Assembly: GCF_041902385.1 (NCBI RefSeq)
Contig: NZ_CP169244.1
Span: 4,712,001 to 4,776,000, forward strand
Reading direction: 5' to 3'
DNA length: 64,000 bases
Origin: Arcticibacter sp041902385
GTDB taxonomy: Bacteria > Bacteroidota > Bacteroidia > Sphingobacteriales > Sphingobacteriaceae
Shown here: one piece after another, positions 45,384 to 55,232 of the stretch
Layout: each line of letters opens with the position of its first letter
How positions within the stretch are numbered: the stretch's first letter is position 1
Notes under the pieces: generated by a model
The model's database searches: none
What the model was told of the DNA's origin: nothing
Seen by the model: the letters and a program-made list of their open reading frames with translations, nothing else
Position numbers and translations under genes: made by a program

Positions 45384-47864
45384 TTAGTAAGGGTCTACGT
45401 CTATCTGCACGAAAGTGCCTTTATTTTGCTTGTCGGTTTCAAAATTAAGCAGGGTGGTCCGAAGGAAATCTTTCACCTTCGTGACCGACATACCCTCCTT
45501 CTCTATTTTAATATAGATGGTCTTAATGTACAAGTTTCTGATACGCGACACTAACGGCTCTTCTGGTCCCAGTACCCGGCTTCCAAACACCTTTTTCAGC
45601 TCGTTACCCAACCGGTCGGCAGATATACTGAGGGCCATTGCATCTTTATGCTTAATATCAAGTCTTATCATCCGGCACAGGGGCGGATAGTTGAAATTTT
45701 TCCTGTCCGACATCTCCATGTTGAACAAGTCGGCATAATCGTGCCTGATTACCTGTTCTATCACCCGGTGATTGACCGAATGGGATTGAATAATCACAGT
45801 ACCGCGCTTCTCTCGTCTCCCGGCCCTTCCGGCAACCTGAGACAGCAGTTGAAAGCTCCTTTCAAAAGCTCTGAAGTCTGGGTAATTCAGAAGGCTATCA
45901 GCGTTTACGATCCCGATAAGTGTGACATGGTCAAAGTCCAGACCTTTTGCTACGATCTGAGTCCCCACTAGTATATCTATTCGCCTCTCCTCAAAATCGT
46001 TTAGGATCCGCTGGAAACTGTTTTTACTGCGTGTTGTATCCAGGTCCATCCTGGCTATCCGTGAGTCGGGAAAAATAAACTGAAGGTCGTCCTCGATCTT
46101 CTCAGTTCCGAAGCCCTTTTGCTCAATATGAGTGGACCCGCAAGCCGGACATACAGGAACAGTATCCTGTTTGTAGCCGCAATAGTGGCAATGCAGCTTT
46201 CCTGTACTTTTATGAAAAGTAAGGCTCACATCGCAGTGTATACACTGAGGAATATAGCCGCAGGTTCTGCAGACAAGCATCGGAGTATATCCCCGCCGGT
46301 TCTGAAACAAAATCACTTGTTCCTTCCTCTGCAGCGCTAGCTTTATTTCGTCAAGGAGCACACTGGTGAAGTGCGACTGGATCGTCTTCTTTGTAGTCTC
46401 TTCGGTAATACTAACTACCTTAATCTCCGGCAGGCTTGACTCACCAAAACGCTGTGTCAGCTCTGCCAGTCCATACTTTCCGCTGCGCGCGTTATAATAA
46501 CTTTCCATGGAAGGCGTAGCTGAACCGAGCAGTACTTTCGCTTGATGAAGCGAGGCCAGATAAATGGCGGTATCCCGCGCATGATAGCGCGGAGCCGGGT
46601 CAAACTGTTTGTACGACACTTCATGTTCTTCATCTACCACTATTAAGCCCAGGTCCGAGAACGGCAAGAACACAGAAGACCGGGCCCCCAGCACAATAGA
46701 ATACTCACCTTTCAGAACTTTTCCCCATACTTCAACCCGCTCGTTATCGCCCAGGCGGGAGTGATAAATACCGATCCGGCTTCCGAAGTATTTACGAAGC
46801 CTCTCGATGATCTGGGTAGTGAGAGCAATTTCCGGCAGCAAATAAAGCACCTGCCGCCCTGTTCCAATTACCTCCTCAATTAACCGTACATAGAGCTGCG
46901 TTTTCCCCGAAGAGGTTACACCGTGAAGCAGCACCACGTCCTTCTGATCAAATTGCTGTCTGATAGACTCGACAGCGCCCTGCTGCTCTTCATTCAGCAT
47001 AAACTCCCGACCGAGGTCCCCATCCTGATCATTCAGTCGACTCACATTTCGGCTTTCCAGAACAAAAATATCCTTCTCAACCAGCGAGCGAATAGCAGAC
47101 TCCCCACATCCCGACGCTTCAACCAGCTCCTTTTTCCCAACAGGAGCGCCAGCCCTGCTTAATTGTATATAGGCCAGTAACGCGTCCAGCTGCTTCCGGC
47201 TCCGCTCAAGCAATTGAAATAATGCTTTTCGGTTTTCGCCCTCATCATAGAAGGGATTCAGGGAAATGAACGACTTTTGCTTTGGCTTATAGCGCTCTAC
47301 GATCTCTTCGGAAATATGAACGATGCCCTTATCAAAAAGAGACTTCAGCAACCGGAACACCGACTTCTGCCCCAGGAGCTTGGTAATATCACTGATCTTT
47401 AACTCCGGCTGGATCTCAAGGGCGTCTATAATAAGAAATTCTTTATCGTTCAGCTCCTGCTTATCATATACAGCGTCCTGAAGGAGAATTACCTTGGTTT
47501 CACTCGCGAGCTTTAAAGCCGAGGGAAGCGCTGCCTGCATAACTTCGCCCTGCTGACACATGTAATACGAGGCCATCCATTCCCAAAGCCTTAATTGCGA
47601 TTCGTTGACGATGCGATTCTCATCAAGTACGTCGATAACATATTTTGCTTCATAGAGTTCGGGAGGCTTGTTGCTTATGGCAGCGACTATAGCTGTGTAA
47701 ACTCGACTTTTCCCAAACTGCACAACAACACGTCTGCCCACACCCACCTGGTCTTTCAGAGCATTTGGAATCCGATATGTGTAAGTTTTGGATATAGCCA
47801 GAGGCAGTATGACGTCGACGAAGAGCGTGGCCCGCTCCTGATGTTCCGCATTCAGTTCAAGCAT
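45384..47864 (-). CDS. priA: Primosomal protein N' (PriA helicase)
   Basis: Replication-restart helicase of 826 residues. N-terminal DNA-binding domain, Walker A GVTSSGKTQL near residue ~315, DEEH box (VVDEEHE), zinc-binding cysteines CRTCGYIPQC/CHYCG/CPACGS, and helicase motif VAGRAGRREKRG. Start overlaps the stop of the DUF423 gene by 1 bp (TAATG), indicating coupling. Confidence 0.94.
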   Translation of the reverse strand: MLELNAEHQERATLFVDVILPLAISKTYTYRIPNALKDQVGVGRRVVVQFGKSRVYTAIVAAISNKPPELYEAKYVIDVLDENRIVNESQLRLWEWMASYYMCQQGEVMQAALPSALKLASETKVILLQDAVYDKQELNDKEFLIIDALEIQPELKISDITKLLGQKSVFRLLKSLFDKGIVHISEEIVERYKPKQKSFISLNPFYDEGENRKALFQLLERSRKQLDALLAYIQLSRAGAPVGKKELVEASGCGESAIRSLVEKDIFVLESRNVSRLNDQDGDLGREFMLNEEQQGAVESIRQQFDQKDVVLLHGVTSSGKTQLYVRLIEEVIGTGRQVLYLLPEIALTTQIIERLRKYFGSRIGIYHSRLGDNERVEVWGKVLKGEYSIVLGARSSVFLPFSDLGLIVVDEEHEVSYKQFDPAPRYHARDTAIYLASLHQAKVLLGSATPSMESYYNARSGKYGLAELTQRFGESSLPEIKVVSITEETTKKTIQSHFTSVLLDEIKLALQRKEQVILFQNRRGYTPMLVCRTCGYIPQCIHCDVSLTFHKSTGKLHCHYCGYKQDTVPVCPACGSTHIEQKGFGTEKIEDDLQFIFPDSRIARMDLDTTRSKNSFQRILNDFEERRIDILVGTQIVAKGLDFDHVTLIGIVNADSLLNYPDFRAFERSFQLLSQVAGRAGRREKRGTVIIQSHSVNHRVIEQVIRHDYADLFNMEMSDRKNFNYPPLCRMIRLDIKHKDAMALSISADRLGNELKKVFGSRVLGPEEPLVSRIRNLYIKTIYIKIEKEGMSVTKVKDFLRTTLLNFETDKQNKGTFVQIDVDPY

Positions 47865-48247
47865 TATTTATTTTTAATAGCCGCAAGAAGTAAAGATCCC
47901 CAGCCTACAATAAACAAAAGGCCGCCAATAGGAGTTACAGGTCCCAGAAAGCTAACCGAAAGCCTGGTAATGGTACGGGTAGACAACAGGTAAATAGAAC
48001 CCGAAAAACAGAGGATACCTGCAACAAAGGCGTAGTAAGCGGTATTGACCAGCCCGTCCCTGTACTTTGCAACGGTAGACAGGAACAAGAGCGCCAGAGT
48101 ATGATAAAAGTGATAGCTAACAGCCGTCTTCCAGTTATCAAGGTCCATCGCTGATATTCTCGACTTCAGGCCATGGGCACCGAAGGCGCCTAAGATTACC
48201 GCCAGTATTCCAAAAACTGCTGCTGTTATGATTATCTTTCTATTCAT
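47864..48247 (-). CDS. DUF423 family membrane protein (YgdD-like)
   Basis: A 127-residue protein with four membrane helices. It begins with a typical ILGAFGAHGLKS motif and ends with PIGG and GWGSLL. The family is widely conserved without a known function. Start at 48247 (MNRKI) is preferred to an ATG three codons upstream. It is coupled to priA (1-bp overlap). Confidence 0.88.
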   Translation of the reverse strand: MNRKIIITAAVFGILAVILGAFGAHGLKSRISAMDLDNWKTAVSYHFYHTLALLFLSTVAKYRDGLVNTAYYAFVAGILCFSGSIYLLSTRTITRLSVSFLGPVTPIGGLLFIVGWGSLLLAAIKNK

Positions 48248-48296
48248 AATCCCCAAAATATAGTGTAATTAATAAACCTTCTTCGTCCTAAAAAAG

Positions 48297-48304
48297 TATT
48301 TTTG
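48297..48304 (+). promoter_or_regulatory. -7 promoter box TATTTTTG
   Basis: Exact TAnnTTTG, 10 bp before the ATG of the 874-residue protein, divergent from the DUF423 gene. Confidence 0.55.
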
Positions 48305-48314
48305 CTCACAGACA

Positions 48315-50939
48315 ATGAGGAAAATAATCATTCTGAGCTCTGTTCTGCTGGTGGCTATAGCGGTAATCGCAGTAAAGTACTTTTCTGAACTTTCTGGTGT
48401 CAGTAACAACAGTGCAAAAGTATTAAAATATATCCCTTCCGATGCTGCTTTGGTTATGAGTTTTACTAATGATGAGTCATTTTATGACATTGTTAGCAAC
48501 TACGAACCGTTTGATGCAATCCTTGGAGAGCAAAGAAGTGCGGAACTGACCCGTATTCACACGCTCCTGCTCGAGCAACCAGGCATCAAGGAGCTTACAG
48601 ATCACAGTAAAATTTTTCTTTCCCTGCATCATTCTAAGACGGACTCCGTTGATTTCCTTTTCACCATCGGACTCAATGAAAGAATACAAGAGCAGAAGTT
48701 CATGGCGGATCTGCACAGCATCACGGCAGTGTCATTAAAGAAACTAGCAGGAGAAAACATCTACGAGGCCCATTTCGACAACTCCCCCTTTCCGTTTTAT
48801 CTTTTCATCCGGGGAGATGTAGCCGCCGGAAGTTTCTCTGAAAAGTTAATAAGGCATGCTATTGACGAGGAGACTCCAAAAATACCGGACGACTTTGTAA
48901 CTGAGATAGACGAAAAAAGTGCAAGGAACCATAACTCACCCGTTACACTCTTCATCAACCACGGCACGCTCCCATCCTTCGCAAAGTCATTTATGAGAGG
49001 TGCACTAGATGGCAACTCAGCTTTGATCCAGAAGATGAAGGGCTTTTCATCATTATCGATGAACTTTAAAAGCGACGCCCTGATGTTCAACGGAATCAGC
49101 ACTCCCGATACCACTTCCCCCGCTTATCTCGATCTCTTTCTGACTCAGCGCCCGGTTAAAAACCAGTTAAAGTCGCTGCTGCCGGAGAATACGGCAAACT
49201 CGGTCTTATTCGGGTTCTCCAACTACAACGTATTTCATAACAAGCTCAGCTCTTTCCTCGATAAAAAAGGCCAGCTAAAGAAGATAAAGGCGCAATTAAT
49301 GTTGATCAAGGCGCAAACAGGGGTAGACCTTGAAAAAGACCTCAGGCCTGTCTTCTCAACAGAGATAGCCGTGCTCGAAACAAAAGAAAGAGAGAAGTTT
49401 GGCATAATAAAGCTGACGAACGGCACCAGGGCAAACTCGACGCTGCAACTCATCAGCGATAGAATAACGGAAAACACAGGCCATCTGAACCATTCCAACC
49501 TTTTCTACTACTACTTTGGGGAGCCGTTTAAAAACTTCTCCCGGCCGTATTTCGGAATAATAGACAACTATCTGATTATATCCAATAGCCTGCCCGGATT
49601 GCAGCGCTATCTCTCTGATTATTCCTCTGGCAGGTTTATTTCCAAAACCAAAGAATATCAGGATCATGACCAGCTGGTTGCCAACAAAAGTAACATCCTC
49701 TATTTTGTCAATTCAGCAAACTCCGAGCAGATCATCAAGAGAGTGCTGAGGCGAGGCTTTTCTGAAGCCTTTTTCAATAAAAACTACGGTTTGTCTAACT
49801 TTTACGGACTCTCCTGGCAATGGAGCTCAGAGGGCTCGCATTTTCAGGTCAACCTGTATTCAAACTACCTGAGTAACGGAAAGAAAGAACTGAAGCCCGT
49901 TTGGACATTCAAAATGAATGCCCGGATCGGAGCCACACTCCAGGTGGTTAAAAATGGCAGCAAGAACATGATCCTCGTCCAGGACTACGTGAATAATCTT
50001 TACGCCCTGAGTACTGATGGCTCAAAAATATGGGCGGACCAGCTAGACGGGAAATTAGAAGGGCCAGTTACCCAACTTAGTGACGGCTCCCTGCTCTTCA
50101 ACAGCAGCAGGAAGCTTTACCGGATTGACATCAAGGGAAATAGCTTTCCCGGCTTCCCTGTTAATCTGCCCTACAATGCCACAGCCGGGCTCTCACTCAG
50201 CAGCCCGAAGCCCGACGTAGCCAGAGCCTTTATTCCTGCAGGGAACATGTTATTGGCATACGATATGAATGGGAAGACAGTAGAGGGCTGGAACAAACAG
50301 CTACCGGGAAAAATATTGTTTGATGTTAAACTTATAGCTGCGGACAACATTAACTATGTGATAGCCGGAACAAAAACGGGAGAGTTTTTCTTTTTTAATA
50401 ACGAAGGCCGCACTGTTGGAAAAGCCAGAATAAAACGAGTAACGCTCTTTAAAAACCCGCTGTTTACCCTCAAGACAGAGGAAGGCAAGATCAATATCGT
50501 TACGGCCGACACCGCTGGCATTGTCTATCACATAGGTTTAAATGGAGTGATAACAGAGCAAGAGATTGCAGCATCGGTAGCTCCCGACTTTGCTTTCGAG
50601 GTAGCCAATGTAGCAGGAGATGAACAACCAGAACTGATCTACCTCGATAAACAGCAACTGAATGTCTACAATAACGACGGCTCTCTCGCCTTTATGTACA
50701 ACTTCGAACAGCAGGCAAATCTCCCGGCCCAATTGTTTTCGCTTAAGAAAAACGAATATATTGTCGGTGTATCTTCAAAAACAGGTGCTATGCAATTCTT
50801 GCTCGACTCCGAAGGCAGCCTGATGAAGGGATTACCGCTAAAGGGAGATGGAGTGTTCTATGCAGGATATTTAAAAAACGACGGAATACGGTATGTAATC
50901 AATGGAACAAACAATGTATTGCAGGCGTATAAGCTGTAG
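48315..50939 (+). CDS. Exported protein with N-terminal DUF3352-like and C-terminal propeller-like region
   Basis: An 874-residue protein. An N-terminal membrane anchor (IIILSSVLLVAIAVIAVKYF) is followed by ~470 residues resembling the DUF3352 type (KVLKYIPSDAALVMSF). The C-terminal ~350 residues contain repeated blade-like units (WTFKMNAR; VQDYVNNLYALSTDGS; KTGEFFFFNNEG) typical of PQQ-like or YVTN beta-propellers. Function unknown. It ends 1 bp before the DUF5723 gene. Confidence 0.7.
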   Translation: MRKIIILSSVLLVAIAVIAVKYFSELSGVSNNSAKVLKYIPSDAALVMSFTNDESFYDIVSNYEPFDAILGEQRSAELTRIHTLLLEQPGIKELTDHSKIFLSLHHSKTDSVDFLFTIGLNERIQEQKFMADLHSITAVSLKKLAGENIYEAHFDNSPFPFYLFIRGDVAAGSFSEKLIRHAIDEETPKIPDDFVTEIDEKSARNHNSPVTLFINHGTLPSFAKSFMRGALDGNSALIQKMKGFSSLSMNFKSDALMFNGISTPDTTSPAYLDLFLTQRPVKNQLKSLLPENTANSVLFGFSNYNVFHNKLSSFLDKKGQLKKIKAQLMLIKAQTGVDLEKDLRPVFSTEIAVLETKEREKFGIIKLTNGTRANSTLQLISDRITENTGHLNHSNLFYYYFGEPFKNFSRPYFGIIDNYLIISNSLPGLQRYLSDYSSGRFISKTKEYQDHDQLVANKSNILYFVNSANSEQIIKRVLRRGFSEAFFNKNYGLSNFYGLSWQWSSEGSHFQVNLYSNYLSNGKKELKPVWTFKMNARIGATLQVVKNGSKNMILVQDYVNNLYALSTDGSKIWADQLDGKLEGPVTQLSDGSLLFNSSRKLYRIDIKGNSFPGFPVNLPYNATAGLSLSSPKPDVARAFIPAGNMLLAYDMNGKTVEGWNKQLPGKILFDVKLIAADNINYVIAGTKTGEFFFFNNEGRTVGKARIKRVTLFKNPLFTLKTEEGKINIVTADTAGIVYHIGLNGVITEQEIAASVAPDFAFEVANVAGDEQPELIYLDKQQLNVYNNDGSLAFMYNFEQQANLPAQLFSLKKNEYIVGVSSKTGAMQFLLDSEGSLMKGLPLKGDGVFYAGYLKNDGIRYVINGTNNVLQAYKL

Positions 50940-50940
50940 A

Positions 50941-52350
50941 ATGCGATTTGTAATAGTTTACCTTTTCTTCTGCCTCTTTTTTTGCACTACCGCCTTCGCG
51001 CAGCATTATTCATTGTACAATACCGGGACGATGTACGACGCCTTTGAAAATCCGTCCCAAAAGTCCTTTCAGATCGACTCCAGCAAGCGGTACTCATTTA
51101 ATTTCTTTATTCCCACTGCAGGTGTCAATTATGCAATTGGCGGGCCAGCAGACGCTGCATTAAGAAAAGTATTATATACCGGAATCTATGATACGCGTTC
51201 GGTCTCTTTAGATGCAGACAAGCCCAACTATGCCGTTCTTTCCGAAAACAGCTATCTTCTGGCCTTTCGGATGTTGAAAACGGTGAAGTATCAGCGCGAG
51301 ATGGGCTTCTCATGGCAGATTAAGACAGAAGGTCGCGGCACTACCACCAACCGAGCTCTGATCGTGATGAACAACTATAACCGGATCGTTGACGAGCTGC
51401 TGAATAAGGGAGAGCTCGATAACAACATCTTTAATACCACCATATCCGCCCAGTCCTACCACCAATTCTCGTTCACTTATCGCGAAAATTATAACAAGCG
51501 CCTTGCCTGGGGCCTCAAGCTCAGCTACCTCAGCGGCATGATGTACAACAGAATAAAGCTCAACTCATCGACCCTCCAATTCAGTGATGACGGAACCGGC
51601 TACGATGTCGTTCTAAACGGCAATTACAAAACGAGCTTTTACTATGATGATTTCGACTACAAATCGCTGAGACCAGGATTTAAAAACCCCGGCGCGGCAC
51701 TTGGCTTAAGTGTAAACTACAGAACGGCCAGCGGCTGGTACATCATGGGAAATCTGAAAGACATGGGCTTTATTAAATGGAATAAAAAGTCGTACGAGTT
51801 CAGGGCAGATGACTACAAGATTAAAGCAAGCAGAGCCGATGACAGCCTCTGGAATGATATAAAAGACAAACTGCAAAGGCAGGGGTACTTAAGCGCAACA
51901 AATTCAAAAGCAGAAGGGCTGATGAGCAAGGACTTTGGGGCCTACAGCGCAGCACTCATTTTATCCAAGAACCTTCTCAATAAGGGAGGAGATGCAGCTC
52001 TTGTCAACACCATTAAATATCGCGCACTACAGGTCAGCCTGCCGCTGACTTATAATCTCGACTATGGCTTCCAGGCAGGCGGCCAGCTAATGATCAAGTC
52101 GCCAAATGTTGAATTTTTCCTGGGCTCAGATCAGTCGCTAAAAACGTCGACAAGTGTAAAAAGCTTTTCAACCTCCGACGAAACACTGGGTAAGGGGTAT
52201 AGCGGAGCTTCCGTTTACTTTGGATTTGCTCTCAAATTCGGACCAGTAATGAACCGCTGGCAGAACTCCACCCTTGTTCCGGGAATTAACGACAAGCCCG
52301 CGCGAAAGACGTTAATGACCAGGCTGTTTGGCCACCGTGCCGACTATTGA
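50941..52350 (+). CDS. DUF5723-type outer-membrane protein
   Basis: A 469-residue exported protein. The signal peptide ends near TTAFAQ; the mature part starts SLYNTGTMYDAFENPSQ and is rich in beta-strands with Tyr/Phe, as in DUF5723 barrels from Bacteroidota. The start ATG 50941 follows the previous stop by 1 bp, so it is probably coexpressed with the 874-residue gene. Its last codons overlap tsaB convergently by 7 bp. Confidence 0.75.
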   Translation: MRFVIVYLFFCLFFCTTAFAQHYSLYNTGTMYDAFENPSQKSFQIDSSKRYSFNFFIPTAGVNYAIGGPADAALRKVLYTGIYDTRSVSLDADKPNYAVLSENSYLLAFRMLKTVKYQREMGFSWQIKTEGRGTTTNRALIVMNNYNRIVDELLNKGELDNNIFNTTISAQSYHQFSFTYRENYNKRLAWGLKLSYLSGMMYNRIKLNSSTLQFSDDGTGYDVVLNGNYKTSFYYDDFDYKSLRPGFKNPGAALGLSVNYRTASGWYIMGNLKDMGFIKWNKKSYEFRADDYKIKASRADDSLWNDIKDKLQRQGYLSATNSKAEGLMSKDFGAYSAALILSKNLLNKGGDAALVNTIKYRALQVSLPLTYNLDYGFQAGGQLMIKSPNVEFFLGSDQSLKTSTSVKSFSTSDETLGKGYSGASVYFGFALKFGPVMNRWQNSTLVPGINDKPARKTLMTRLFGHRADY

Positions 52351-53030
52351 GCCGCCGGCCCGGGTTTTCCTGCTATAAAGTCTTTTAGATAATAGGGTTC
52401 AAAATAGGCTACATCTTCAAAGGTCCCCGCTTCAAACTTCTCCAGCGCAAGCACGTTCATGTCGGACGCAGAGTTTACAAATCCGTTTAAAAATACAGCG
52501 TTCACCTGTCCGCTCAGCACCTCTTCACACTTTGCAGCGCCGTCGCCCAGAAACAAAACCCTGTTTGCAGTCAATATATCAGCAAATGAGCCTGCATCAA
52601 TAATCTTCGCCTCAACGGGACTCACCTCCCTAAGGTGTTCGTCGTAGATCGCTGTATATACTTCCATACGACGCGCGTCGATCATCGGACAATAAAACAT
52701 CCCCGGCCGTTTCTCCCTGGCCGAACTTGCCATGGCTGTCAATGTATTAATGGCAATAAGGGGAATATCAAGAGCATAACAGAGTCCCTTTGCGGTAGAA
52801 ACTCCGATACGAAGACCAGTGTAGGAGCCTGGGCCCTTGCTTACAGCTACCGCATCCAGCGCTGAAAGAGGCAGACCGGCTTCTTTCATTACCTGATCGA
52901 TAAAAGGAGTAACAGAAGAGGCATGTGCATTACGCTCATTCAATTCGCGCCATGCAAGCGTCTTTCCATCACGAGCCAGCGCAACAGAGCATGAAGCAGT
53001 GGCTGTTTCTATTTGAAGGATAAGTGCCAT
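52344..53030 (-). CDS. tsaB: tRNA threonylcarbamoyladenosine biosynthesis protein TsaB
   Basis: Partner of TsaD/TsaE in t6A modification of tRNA. 228 residues, ASKHA fold with LQIETATASCSVAL, VSKGPGSYTGLRIG and later LPLI/INTLTAMA. The ATG at 53030 (MALILQ) gives the standard N-terminus. It ends overlapping the DUF5723 gene end. Confidence 0.93.
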   Translation of the reverse strand: MALILQIETATASCSVALARDGKTLAWRELNERNAHASSVTPFIDQVMKEAGLPLSALDAVAVSKGPGSYTGLRIGVSTAKGLCYALDIPLIAINTLTAMASSAREKRPGMFYCPMIDARRMEVYTAIYDEHLREVSPVEAKIIDAGSFADILTANRVLFLGDGAAKCEEVLSGQVNAVFLNGFVNSASDMNVLALEKFEAGTFEDVAYFEPYYLKDFIAGKPGPAAQ

Positions 53031-53078
53031 CGCCCGCAAAGATGCAAATAAGTGTGATTTATTAAAAGTAAGATTGAT

Positions 53079-53324
53079 TTATGGAACTGGGTCATGACCA
53101 TGCCCGCCCCAGGGATGACATCTCGACAGCCGTTTTAAAGTGAGCCAGCCACCTTTGTAAGGACCGTATTTTCGGATTGCCTCCAGACCATACTGTGAAC
53201 AGGTGGGAGTATAACGGCAGGATGCGCCTAAAAGTGGAGATAGCAGGTACTGATACAAGCGAATGAGCGTGACGAATATTAGCCCCATAACCCATTTAAC
53301 TGCCTTTACCAGCATCTTCCACAT
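53079..53324 (-). CDS. yidD: Membrane insertion efficiency factor YidD
   Basis: Small protein near YidC pathway, 81 residues, with the family cysteines SCRYTPTCSQYG and the motif RLSRCHPWGGHGHDPVP. N-terminal helix anchors it. The start overlaps the end of rnpA by about 29 bp; a start three codons inside (53315) is also possible. Confidence 0.9.
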   Translation of the reverse strand: MWKMLVKAVKWVMGLIFVTLIRLYQYLLSPLLGASCRYTPTCSQYGLEAIRKYGPYKGGWLTLKRLSRCHPWGGHGHDPVP

Positions 53325-53697
53325 AAATTTTTGCCAATTGTCCGAAAACAGCAAGAAGCTTTTTGTTGATCACTTTATAATCAACGATCTCCTTCCCCAC
53401 ATATTGCAGGGACAACAAAAGCTGAATATGATGTTCCGAAAGGAAGGGATACAGCGACGACTCCTTGTGAAGACGATACGCCTCCCTGATTCGCCTCTTT
53501 ATCAGATTGCGATCGTGAGCCCTCTTAAACCTCCGCTTAGGCACCACAATGACCACCTGCGCAGGGTAATGTACCGGCAAAGGCTCCCGGAGATGAACAA
53601 CCCGGAATGGATATACAAGAAAAGAAGAACCGTTATTAAAAAGCTTATCTAAAAACTTTTTACTACATAACCGTTCCTCTTTTCTAAATTGGTACAT
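53296..53697 (-). CDS. rnpA: Ribonuclease P protein component RnpA
   Basis: Protein subunit of RNase P, 133 residues. It begins YQFRKEERLCSKKFLDKLF and carries the RNR-like basic motif NLIKRRIREAYR. Sits between rpmH and yidD in the conserved order. Confidence 0.93.
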   Translation of the reverse strand: MYQFRKEERLCSKKFLDKLFNNGSSFLVYPFRVVHLREPLPVHYPAQVVIVVPKRRFKRAHDRNLIKRRIREAYRLHKESSLYPFLSEHHIQLLLSLQYVGKEIVDYKVINKKLLAVFGQLAKIYVEDAGKGS

Positions 53698-53762
53698 TTT
53701 TGATTGCCTGAAAGCCTGCTGTTGCAGAACGGCCCGATGACCGCCGGCACTGCAATCAAAAA

Positions 53763-53921
53763 CTATGCTTTATGACGACGCTCGTCGGAAACACTCAATC
53801 TCTTTCTGCCTTTGGCTCTTCTTGAAGCTAATACCCTTCTGCCATTAGCGGTGCTCATACGCTCTCTGAACCCGTGCTTATTTCTTCTTTTTCTCTGAGA
53901 AGGCTGGAATGTTCTTTTCAT
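53763..53921 (-). CDS. rpmH: 50S ribosomal protein L34
   Basis: 52-residue ribosomal protein: starts MKRTFQPSQRKRRNKHGFRE and continues RMSTANGRRVLASRRAKGR with a basic end. The conserved order rpmH-rnpA-yidD confirms it. It is too short for usual ORF cut-offs but unmistakable. Confidence 0.95.
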   Translation of the reverse strand: MKRTFQPSQRKRRNKHGFRERMSTANGRRVLASRRAKGRKRLSVSDERRHKA

Positions 53922-54099
53922 GATTATAAAAATGTAGCTCTTAAAAACAAGAGCGCAAATATAGGGAGTTTTTTCTCTTTATCAAATTAAATTTAGCTAT
54001 TCAAAACAATTTAAATAACAGCAGCCCCTCCTCATTATCACCCCACTATCATTTGTCGCCGCTGCAGCCGGAGGCACTCATACCCTTCCCGTTTTTTCA

Positions 54100-54107
54100 T
54101 ACATTTG
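54100..54107 (+). promoter_or_regulatory. -7 promoter box TACATTTG of nuoA
   Basis: Exact TAnnTTTG 61 bp before ATG 54169; transcription would start near 54112. Confidence 0.55.
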
Positions 54108-54115
54108 TACAAATT

Positions 54116-54133
54116 CGCCGGGCTGCCCCGGCG
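54116..54133 (+). promoter_or_regulatory. G/C-rich hairpin in the nuoA leader
   Basis: CGCCGGG (54116-54122) pairs with CCCGGCG (54127-54133) around a 4-nt loop. It would lie at the extreme 5' end of the nuoA transcript and could stabilise it or affect translation. Confidence 0.55.
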
Positions 54134-54168
54134 TAACACATAACACACAGCAGGAGACTAGTCAAGAC

Positions 54169-54753
54169 ATGGAACAGTTAACAGAGTTTGGAAAAGTATC
54201 GATCATGCTACTAACCGGAGTAATACTGGTAAGCGCTATGATCTTTCTTTCCAAAATGCTTGCCCCCAAAAAGCCGACACCATTAAAGCTAAGTTCGTAC
54301 GAGTGCGGTGAGGAACCAACGGGGAACTCCTGGGGGCAGTTTAATCCCCGGTTTTACGTCATAGCTCTTGTATTTCTATTGTTCGATGTCGAGTTAATTT
54401 TCATCTTTCCCTGGTCCACCATCTTTGCTCAGAAGGACATTATCGACGCACATCCCGCCTGGGGCTGGGTAACATTGGCAGAGATGTTCCTCTTTGTAGG
54501 CATCCTGGTGCTTGGGCTGGTCTACGTTTGGAAAAGAGGAGACATAGAATGGATCAAGCCAGAACAAAAGCTCCCTGAAGTCGAAACAGCTATACCAAAA
54601 TCTGTCTACCATCGTATTAATGAAGAGAAATATGCGGTGAGGGCTTTCACAATGGACGCGATAAAGGCGGAAACAGCACAAGAAGAAGTTTCAGCTACGC
54701 AGGCACAGGCGAAACCTGCCTTTAAACCCGCATTTAGGAGGATACAGAAATGA
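54169..54753 (+). CDS. nuoA: NADH-quinone oxidoreductase subunit A
   Basis: Membrane subunit of complex I, 194 residues. Three transmembrane helices (first near residues 12-32; RFYVIALVFLLFDVELIFIF in the second) and the SYECGEE loop are typical. A C-terminal extension of about 65 residues (from ~130, Ala/Lys/Gln-rich) is longer than in many NuoA proteins. It overlaps nuoB by 4 bp. A promoter box, a 5' hairpin and an AGGAG site precede it. Confidence 0.93.
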   Translation: MEQLTEFGKVSIMLLTGVILVSAMIFLSKMLAPKKPTPLKLSSYECGEEPTGNSWGQFNPRFYVIALVFLLFDVELIFIFPWSTIFAQKDIIDAHPAWGWVTLAEMFLFVGILVLGLVYVWKRGDIEWIKPEQKLPEVETAIPKSVYHRINEEKYAVRAFTMDAIKAETAQEEVSATQAQAKPAFKPAFRRIQK

Positions 54754-55232
54754 GTTTGGAAAAGATGTCGCAAGACGGGGGAATTATAGTAACAAAGTTA
54801 GACGACCTGCTCAACTGGGCGCGGTTATCATCCTTGTGGCCTGTCAGTTTTGGCATTGCCTGCTGTGCCATCGAAATGATGGGAGCATACTCCTCTAATT
54901 TTGACCTCGATCGCCTGGGGGTATTCCCAAGGCCCACGCCCAGGCAAAGCGACGTGATCATCATAGCTGGAACGGTTACGTTCAAAATGGCAGAAAGGAT
55001 CAAGCGCCTGTACGAACAGATGCCCGAACCCAAGTACGTCATTTCTATGGGGTCGTGTTCTAACTGCGGCGGACCTTACTGGCAACATGGCTATCATGTG
55101 GTAAAAGGAGTAGACCGGGTTATTCCGGTAGACATTTACGTGCAGGGCTGCCCTCCCCGTCCCGAAGCCCTTATAGGCGGAATATTGGAGCTCCAGAAAA
55201 AGATCAAAGAGGAAAGCCTGCTAAACAGCTAG
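54750..55232 (+). CDS. nuoB: NADH-quinone oxidoreductase subunit B
   Basis: Carries iron-sulfur cluster N2 of complex I. 160 residues with Cys38/Cys39 (ACCAIEMM), Cys103 (GSCSNCGGPY) and Cys134 (GCPPRPEA) as the N2 ligands. Translationally coupled to nuoA (4-bp overlap). Normally followed by nuoC, but here nuoC is 3.4 kb away. Confidence 0.95.
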   Translation: MSLEKMSQDGGIIVTKLDDLLNWARLSSLWPVSFGIACCAIEMMGAYSSNFDLDRLGVFPRPTPRQSDVIIIAGTVTFKMAERIKRLYEQMPEPKYVISMGSCSNCGGPYWQHGYHVVKGVDRVIPVDIYVQGCPPRPEALIGGILELQKKIKEESLLNS

